This document shows, one piece after another, positions 58,653 to 64,000 of a DNA stretch of 64,000 nucleotides. Each line of letters opens with the position of its first letter. Position 1 is the first letter of the stretch. A program made the position numbers and the translations under genes. The stretch lies in the NCBI GenBank assembly GCA_034408895.1, contig JAWXCI010000005.1:98988-162987 (forward strand), in the 5' to 3' direction. The notes under the pieces are model-generated. The model did not search any database. It was given only the letters and a program-made list of their open reading frames with translations, and was not told the DNA's origin. This DNA comes from UBA4660 sp034408895. Its GTDB lineage: Bacteria > Bacteroidota > Bacteroidia > Flavobacteriales_D > Sanyastnellaceae.

Positions 58653-60191
58653 CTATTGCTTCACCAATTTTCCACGCCACCCCATTTTCCCATTGTTGAT
58701 TTGAATGACATACACACCAGGCGACAATCCTGTGATGTCATACCGATCCACTCCGCCATCAAAAATTTCTTCCATCACCACATCGCCAAAAAGATTTATG
58801 AATTGAACGGTTGAGCCACGCGCATCAACTCCGGGCGGACTTATGTAGATGTGGTTGATGGCAGGATTGGGATAAATGCTCAAGGGATTCTCCATTAAAA
58901 TTTCATTGGCCGAAACAACATAGGTGCTGTCCATCAAAAGGTCTTCATCGCCTTCTTCATAAGGAGCCCAAATCACAAAAGTCATCATCATTTCATCGGT
59001 GGTTTGATTTCCGCTCCACACATCTTGCGGTGGATCGTTGGGATTGTCCTCGTTGTTCACTGTGTTATCGTAGGAGGCTATCGCCTTGAATTTCGAACCG
59101 GCAGGGACGTGTTGGGGATAGAGAAAAGTGTAATACATCTGCCAGTGAAAATCCCATTCGGGGATGTCAATTAGCGGAATGGAATCGCCCTCCATGGTTT
59201 CGAGCCACACCTTGTAAGAGTCGCCCGTCATGTGTTGATGGGGGCAAATGGAAATGATGGAGTATTCGCTCCAAATGACGCCTGACTCTTGTGTGAACCA
59301 ACTTATTTCGTTGGCAGGAATGTAGAGAGAGCCGTTGTTTTCACTGGGACCATTAAGTATCCATGACGGATACACAGGCCTTACATCTTCCGGGTTCTGC
59401 ACAAATTGCAGGTGCATTTTAGTGCTGTCGGTTTGGCCTTGTCCACCTGGGCCATAATGGATTTCGAAAACAAAATACGAATTGGGGAGCACTTCGATGC
59501 CCCAGTTTTCCGGGTACTTAACCACGTTGCCACCTGCCATCCATGCATTCATGTAATAATCATAATTGGGCCAGCCGGTATCGTTATTAAATCCAGAAAG
59601 CGGATCCTGGTTGTCGTAATAGTTAGTGTATCCGCTGAGGTCGTAAGAAATGTCGGCATGATGAACAAGCTCCGGCAGGCCGGGAATCACCTCTATGGCA
59701 TTTACATACACTGTATCATCATAAGGATTTTCGATAGCGAACCATCTCCACTCATCCGTGTTGTATTGCAATGTATAAGGTTCCATCGCCACTGTGAAAT
59801 CAATTACCTCCAGTTGAGTTCCTGTATCTGGAAATTGCGGTGCCGGGGGCGCGAGGTCAAGATCACCGGAAGGTGTTCCGCCTTGCACCCAATCCACAAT
59901 GGTTTGAATTTCTTCACTGCTCAAAATTTCTTCATAAGCAAAATGCCTGTACTCAGGATTGGCAGGCCACGGTGGCATTTCACCGCTGGACACGGCTTCA
60001 GCAATGTCATCTGCATTTTCCACTGCATCATCATAGCTCATCAATTCAAATGGGCCAATCTGGCCCTGGTGGTGGCATTTGGAACAATTGTCAAAAATGA
60101 TGGGCGCCACGTCTTCGCTCCATGTGGGTGTTTGAGAGTGAAGAATGGAAGTGAAGAATGCTGCACATAGAAGAATAAAAATGTTGCGCAT
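58653..60191 (-). CDS. Secreted cytochrome c / copper type II monooxygenase-like protein with T9SS tail
   Basis: 512 residues. After a signal peptide ('IFILLCAAFFTSILHSQ') comes 'IIFDNCSKCHHQG', a CxxCH heme site in a small planctomycete-type cytochrome c segment with 'MPPWPANPEY'. Residues of about 130-410 resemble peptidylglycine-hydroxylating-monooxygenase domains, with candidate copper ligands in 'ELVHHADISY', 'EIHYGPGG' and 'CPHQHMTGDSY', and the 'YDNTVNNEDNPNDPPQDVW' plus 'TTDEMMM' motif (Met ligand). The end 'LSIYPNPAINHIYI' to 'GWRGKLVKQ' is a T9SS type A sorting domain. An extracellular redox enzyme is likely; its substrate is unknown. Confidence 0.82.
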   Translation of the reverse strand: MRNIFILLCAAFFTSILHSQTPTWSEDVAPIIFDNCSKCHHQGQIGPFELMSYDDAVENADDIAEAVSSGEMPPWPANPEYRHFAYEEILSSEEIQTIVDWVQGGTPSGDLDLAPPAPQFPDTGTQLEVIDFTVAMEPYTLQYNTDEWRWFAIENPYDDTVYVNAIEVIPGLPELVHHADISYDLSGYTNYYDNQDPLSGFNNDTGWPNYDYYMNAWMAGGNVVKYPENWGIEVLPNSYFVFEIHYGPGGQGQTDSTKMHLQFVQNPEDVRPVYPSWILNGPSENNGSLYIPANEISWFTQESGVIWSEYSIISICPHQHMTGDSYKVWLETMEGDSIPLIDIPEWDFHWQMYYTFLYPQHVPAGSKFKAIASYDNTVNNEDNPNDPPQDVWSGNQTTDEMMMTFVIWAPYEEGDEDLLMDSTYVVSANEILMENPLSIYPNPAINHIYISPPGVDARGSTVQFINLFGDVVMEEIFDGGVDRYDITGLSPGVYVIQINNGKMGWRGKLVKQ

Positions 60192-60354
60192 GATGCTGGG
60201 TATCTGGTTTAAGCGAAAGTAGGTGAACCCTGAAAGCCTTCCATGATTTTAGAATAGGGAAGATTTATGACTCGCAGTCTATTCACCAAAGGTTAACAAA
60301 CGCTTCATGCCTTGCCAACATTACCCCCAAACATTTGCACCTTTCTTAATTTAA

Positions 60355-60693
60355 GTGGAAGAACAAAAGGATTTTGGTGAACTTGAAAAGGACCTTGCGC
60401 ATTTCACGCGGGCAATAGGCCACCCTGCGCGAGTGGCTGTGTTGCTTGCGATTGCCCGCAAAGGCACGGTGAGCCGCGGTGAATTGCTAAGTGTTCCTCC
60501 CCTTGCTCCCGCCACTGTTACCCAACACCTGCGCGACCTCAAAAGGGCAGGACTGATAACAGGACGAATTTTCGGTTCTAATTCCAATTTTGAACTGGAC
60601 CATGACAACCTGAAGAAGTTCAATGATGATTTTCAATCCTTCGTAAAACTCATCTATAACAACGGACAACCAGCTGAGGGAAGTGTGAGCTAG
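60355..60693 (+). CDS. ArsR/SmtB-type winged-helix regulator
   Basis: 112 residues starting at GTG. 'RAIGHPARVAVLLAIARKGT' and 'APATVTQHLRDLKRAGLITG' are the recognition-helix region of ArsR-family repressors. The metal-binding Cys pair (ELCVCDL) of metal sensors is missing ('SRGELLSVPPLA'), so a different signal is probable. No target gene is apparent; the next gene is a large secreted protein. Confidence 0.85.
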   Translation: MEEQKDFGELEKDLAHFTRAIGHPARVAVLLAIARKGTVSRGELLSVPPLAPATVTQHLRDLKRAGLITGRIFGSNSNFELDHDNLKKFNDDFQSFVKLIYNNGQPAEGSVS

Positions 60694-60744
60694 TTGCTGG
60701 GAACTCTTCAAGCTTGGATAGGCAGTAGTGGATGGAAATGAAAA

Positions 60745-60780
60745 AACCTTCCCGTCATGATTTGCATTTCGGGGAAGGTT
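60745..60780 (-). terminator. Terminator-like hairpin facing the minus strand
   Basis: AACCTTCCC pairs with GGGAAGGTT around 18 bases. The T-run (TTTTTT) is on the minus-strand side, although the nearest gene upstream in that direction is none: the flanking genes are both on the plus strand. It could still fold in the ArsR transcript as a plain hairpin. Confidence 0.45.
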
Positions 60781-61021
60781 CAACTTAAATCAAGATGCCA
60801 AAACCTAACCAACAGAAATTTCGTTTGCGAAATTAGAAGCAACGCTGGTCCGCCTGATGATTAAGGAAGCAATGTTTATGAACCTGCATGCTTGAGTTAT
60901 GAACGGAGCATTGCACATAGTGCGTTTCCAACGCTCAGTTAGTTATCTTCAAAACATTTAACCCTTCCAAGCAACCAGCCTTTTACCTTCGCGGTCTCGA
61001 ACTCAAACCAACATTCTTGAA

Positions 61022-64000
61022 ATGAAGAAAACAATTCTTATTCTTTCCGCAACCTTCCTTATCGCGGGTGGACTCAAAGCCCAAATAGTTGTTGACTCTC
61101 TTGCCATTAACGACTACGTGCAGGACGTTCTGCTCGGTGCCGGAGTGCAGGCCAGCAACATCAGTTACACCGGTTGCCTCGACCAGTTCGGCTATATGCA
61201 TGAGGGTGAATCTGTGGGACTTGACATTTTCGGAGGCGTGGTGCTCAGCTCGGAAATAGCTGAAAATATAGAAGTACCAAGCCCGTGGTTAAGCCTCTGG
61301 AATGGCACATGCACTGGAGTAAGCGGTGATGCCGACCTTGTGAATATCGCCAATTCTGTTCCTCCACTTATTGGTCAATCATTCTCTGTAAGCAGTGCCA
61401 ACGACATTGCAGTCCTCGAATTCGACTTCGTGCCTACAGGAGATACGCTTTCTTTCGAATACATTTTCGGTTCCAATGAATACCTTGAATGGGTGAACAC
61501 CGGCTACAACGACATATTCGCATTTTTCCTTTCCGGTCCTGGCATAACAGGCCCTTATGATTCTCCCGCAGGTTTCCCCAATGGTTCTATCAACATTGCC
61601 ATCCTGCCCGATTCCGATCCTGAACTTCCCATCACTATTAGTTCAGTAAACAGCACCCTCAATTCTGATTTCTACATTGACAATCCCAATCATGATGGAA
61701 TGTCTATAGACGGATATACGGTAACCCTCACAGCATGGAGCGAAGTGGTGTGCGGTGAAACCTATCACATCAAACTTGCAATAGCTGATGGCAGTGATAC
61801 CGCTCTTGAATCCATAGTGATTCTTGAAGAAGGAAGTTTTTCGAGCAATGCGGTGGTTGATGTCGTCCTCTCGCTTAACGTGGGCGGGCCTGATGCCACT
61901 ACCATTTATGAAGACTGCGGTGAAGCAACACTCACTTTCACTCGTGCAGCCATTTCTGACCTCAACGTGCAGGACATGGTATTAATGACTTACACAGGCG
62001 ATGCAGAAAACGGAATTGATTACACACTTTTGCCCGATACTATCTATTTCCCAATTGGTGTGGAAACTGTAGTATTCAGCCTTGATGCTTTTGAAGATGG
62101 CCTGACGGAAGGACTTGAACTTGTTCACTTCGACATTCTCAATATCGCTGCATGTAATGGAAGCGGACTCACTACCGATTTCGAATTCTGGATTGGTGAC
62201 CATCCCGAACCGCTTGTTGTGGAAGGATATGAAACGGAAATTTGCCTGGGCGATACTCTTGAAATCACGCCTATCATTACCGGAGGCTATGGCAATTTCC
62301 AGTACGACTGGAGTACTGGCGAGATTACTGAATCCATTCTTGTAGCTCCCGATGCTACCACATCATACAATATAATAGTGAGTGATACGTGCGGGATGCC
62401 GAGCGATGATGCAGATATCCTCGTGAATATTCTCGTTTATCCTCCCCTGGATGTGGAAATTGATATTGATGCATTGGACCTCGATTGTGGAGAGTGGACT
62501 ACCGTGTATGCCACTGCAACCGGGGGCGATGGCTTCTATAATTATTACTGGTACGATGACAATGATAACAACCTCTGGGGTTGGATGAACTCTGTCGGCT
62601 ACAGTTCATGGAATGGTGAAGGAGAAATAAATGTGGAAGTGACCGATGGTTGCGGATTCACTTCGCACGATGTTATCCCGGTTACACTCAACATTCCTGA
62701 TCTTGTGGTGGATGTACCCACCGAAGTGCTGGCACCATGCGGACTTGCGACAGACATTACCGCGCTTGTTAGTGGCGGTGGCGAACCTTATTACTATACG
62801 TGGATGATTGATAACGTATGGCAGTGGGATTGGGATCAGACCCTTACTGCTACTTACAGCGATCCGGTGACAGTGCAACTCACCGTTCAAGATAATTGTG
62901 GTCAACTTGAGATATTTGAAATCAACGTCACCATTGACTCTCCGCCTATCGAACTTGAACTTATCGACCAACTTACGGGCAATTGCCTTACCGAATTTGA
63001 CATCACCCCCGATGTGAGTGCAGGAAGCGGCACATTCTCTTATTCATGGACTGAAGGGGGTTCATCAGTTGGCAATGGATCAACGCTCAACAACTTCCAA
63101 AGTGATGCAACTACAACCGTGAATCTTTTGGTGACCGATGCCTGTGGTGCAACTGCAACGGATGATGTGATTATCGAAATCATCAACCCTGCGGTTTTGA
63201 TTGAAGTGGGCGAAGACATCACCTCATCCTGCATTACCACCAATACTATTGATGTAGAAATTTTGAATGGAGCTGGTGCACCCTATAGTTACCAGTGGTT
63301 TGTGGACGGAACTCCAGAAGCAACAGGAGCAACATTCGATATACAGACTTACCAAACGGCAGAAATAAGTGTGCTCGTTACTGATGCATGCACTTCAAGT
63401 GATGATGATGCAATGACCATCATAATACCCGATGTACCCATCGTATTGGTGACCAGCGCGGACACTGCGGTGTGCGCTAACGGCAGCGCACAAGTGTGGG
63501 CATTGGCCACTGGCGGTGAAGGCGGATTTATCTATGAATGGACACCAGGCGGTCAAAACGGTGATGTATTGAATCTTTCGCAACTGACTGGCTCTAACAC
63601 ATACACTGTTACCGCAACTGATATCTGCGGTGATGAAGAAACCGCAAGTGTGCAAGTTCTTGTTATGCCCATTACAGCAGATTTTACTGCGGAAGAAATT
63701 GGTGCGAGCCTCTTTGAATTTATTGCCACACCGGAACCCGCATGCGACCCTGAAGATTGTCAGTACACCTATCTCTGGGATTTCGGTGATGATTTTACAG
63801 CAGAAGGCGAAACAGTGGAACACCAGTTCGATGGTTTTGCACAATACACCACTATGCTCACCGTGGTGAATGAAATTGGCTGCACTTCGAATGCTTATTA
63901 TCTGGTGACAGCACCGGTTATCATCTACATCCCGAATTCATTTACACCCAACGGTGACGGAATAAATGATGTGTGGCTGGTGCAAGGCGCAAACATCCGC
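61022..64000 (+). CDS. Large secreted choice-of-anchor L protein with PKD-like repeats and T9SS type B sorting domain (partial)
   Basis: 993 codons are visible and the frame is open at the window end. A signal peptide ('ILILSATFLIAGGLKAQ') is followed by a choice-of-anchor L domain (about 20-270; 'FEYIFGSNEYLEWVNTGYND', 'GMSIDGYTVTLTAW'). Then come repeated Ig/PKD-like or SprB-type units each carrying a Cys pair and patterns such as 'GGYGNFQYDWSTGE' and 'VTDACG'. A PKD unit ('YLWDFGDDFTAEGE') precedes 'IPNSFTPNGDGINDVWLV', the start of the gliding-associated type B C-terminal domain. It is probably a surface adhesin or matrix protein exported by T9SS. Roughly 60-80 residues should remain outside the window. 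Confidence 0.88.
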   Translation, partial: MKKTILILSATFLIAGGLKAQIVVDSLAINDYVQDVLLGAGVQASNISYTGCLDQFGYMHEGESVGLDIFGGVVLSSEIAENIEVPSPWLSLWNGTCTGVSGDADLVNIANSVPPLIGQSFSVSSANDIAVLEFDFVPTGDTLSFEYIFGSNEYLEWVNTGYNDIFAFFLSGPGITGPYDSPAGFPNGSINIAILPDSDPELPITISSVNSTLNSDFYIDNPNHDGMSIDGYTVTLTAWSEVVCGETYHIKLAIADGSDTALESIVILEEGSFSSNAVVDVVLSLNVGGPDATTIYEDCGEATLTFTRAAISDLNVQDMVLMTYTGDAENGIDYTLLPDTIYFPIGVETVVFSLDAFEDGLTEGLELVHFDILNIAACNGSGLTTDFEFWIGDHPEPLVVEGYETEICLGDTLEITPIITGGYGNFQYDWSTGEITESILVAPDATTSYNIIVSDTCGMPSDDADILVNILVYPPLDVEIDIDALDLDCGEWTTVYATATGGDGFYNYYWYDDNDNNLWGWMNSVGYSSWNGEGEINVEVTDGCGFTSHDVIPVTLNIPDLVVDVPTEVLAPCGLATDITALVSGGGEPYYYTWMIDNVWQWDWDQTLTATYSDPVTVQLTVQDNCGQLEIFEINVTIDSPPIELELIDQLTGNCLTEFDITPDVSAGSGTFSYSWTEGGSSVGNGSTLNNFQSDATTTVNLLVTDACGATATDDVIIEIINPAVLIEVGEDITSSCITTNTIDVEILNGAGAPYSYQWFVDGTPEATGATFDIQTYQTAEISVLVTDACTSSDDDAMTIIIPDVPIVLVTSADTAVCANGSAQVWALATGGEGGFIYEWTPGGQNGDVLNLSQLTGSNTYTVTATDICGDEETASVQVLVMPITADFTAEEIGASLFEFIATPEPACDPEDCQYTYLWDFGDDFTAEGETVEHQFDGFAQYTTMLTVVNEIGCTSNAYYLVTAPVIIYIPNSFTPNGDGINDVWLVQGANIR

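Overview
The window reads as chromosome of a member of the Bacteroidota, class uncertain. The evidence is: type IX secretion (T9SS) C-terminal sorting domains on three secreted proteins; families typical of this phylum (DUF3127, DUF2797, choice-of-anchor L, FeoB-associated Cys-rich peptide); lipoproteins with short Bacteroidota-style signal peptides; promoters of the TTTG-N19-TAnnTTTG type (best at rpsU and feoA); no visible Shine-Dalgarno sites; a two-gene methionine synthase; and the tRNA-tuf-tRNA-secE-nusG-rplKAJL-rpoBC order. There is no CRISPR array, no rRNA and no recognisable complete transposon or prophage.

Layout. 1-13 kb: end of a PDZ protein, sugar permease plus photolyase, an RRM RNA-binding protein with a terminator-like leader hairpin, two propeller lipoproteins around dnaB, DUF3127, a hydrolase, an SLT-fold protein, an Asn/Tyr/Ser-rich lipoprotein and a WYL regulator. 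13-21 kb: metK divergent from a SAM-I riboswitch that leads into a two-gene metH; the second metH gene carries an in-frame DUF559 endonuclease domain bordered by palindromic inverted repeats, the most unusual object here. A GT39-like glycosyltransferase follows. 21-34.5 kb (minus strand): tRNA-Thr, -Tyr, -Gly, -Thr, tuf, tRNA-Trp, a tRNA-Trp-like relic, secE, nusG, rplK, rplA, rplJ, rplL, rpoB (with an in-frame TAG) and rpoC. 34.5-43 kb: hibernation factor, Xer recombinase, bS21, acyl-CoA dehydrogenase, apt, HhH protein, der and a feoAB iron-uptake operon. 43-50 kb: a RelE/ParE-toxin relic, DUF2797, a T9SS cargo protein and a tightly packed molybdenum-cofactor operon headed by a 2-oxoglutarate/Fe(II) oxygenase. 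50-64 kb: GH13 lipoprotein, a decayed LytTR response regulator, clpS, an M48 lipoprotein peptidase, sodium:solute symporter, yaaA, class II aldolase, a cytochrome c/copper monooxygenase-like T9SS protein, an ArsR-type regulator, and a large choice-of-anchor L adhesin-like protein cut by the window end.

How the genes work together: metK and metH form a methionine/SAM cycle in which SAM can shut down its own upstream synthesis through the riboswitch. The minus-strand cluster couples translation (tRNAs, EF-Tu, ribosomal proteins), export (SecE) and transcription (NusG, RpoB, RpoC). feoA, feoB and the small Cys-rich peptide form a ferrous iron import unit. moaA, moeA, moaC and mobA cover several steps of molybdenum cofactor synthesis, with moaD, moaE and moaB lying elsewhere if present. 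All functional assignments come from motifs read by eye; no database search was run.
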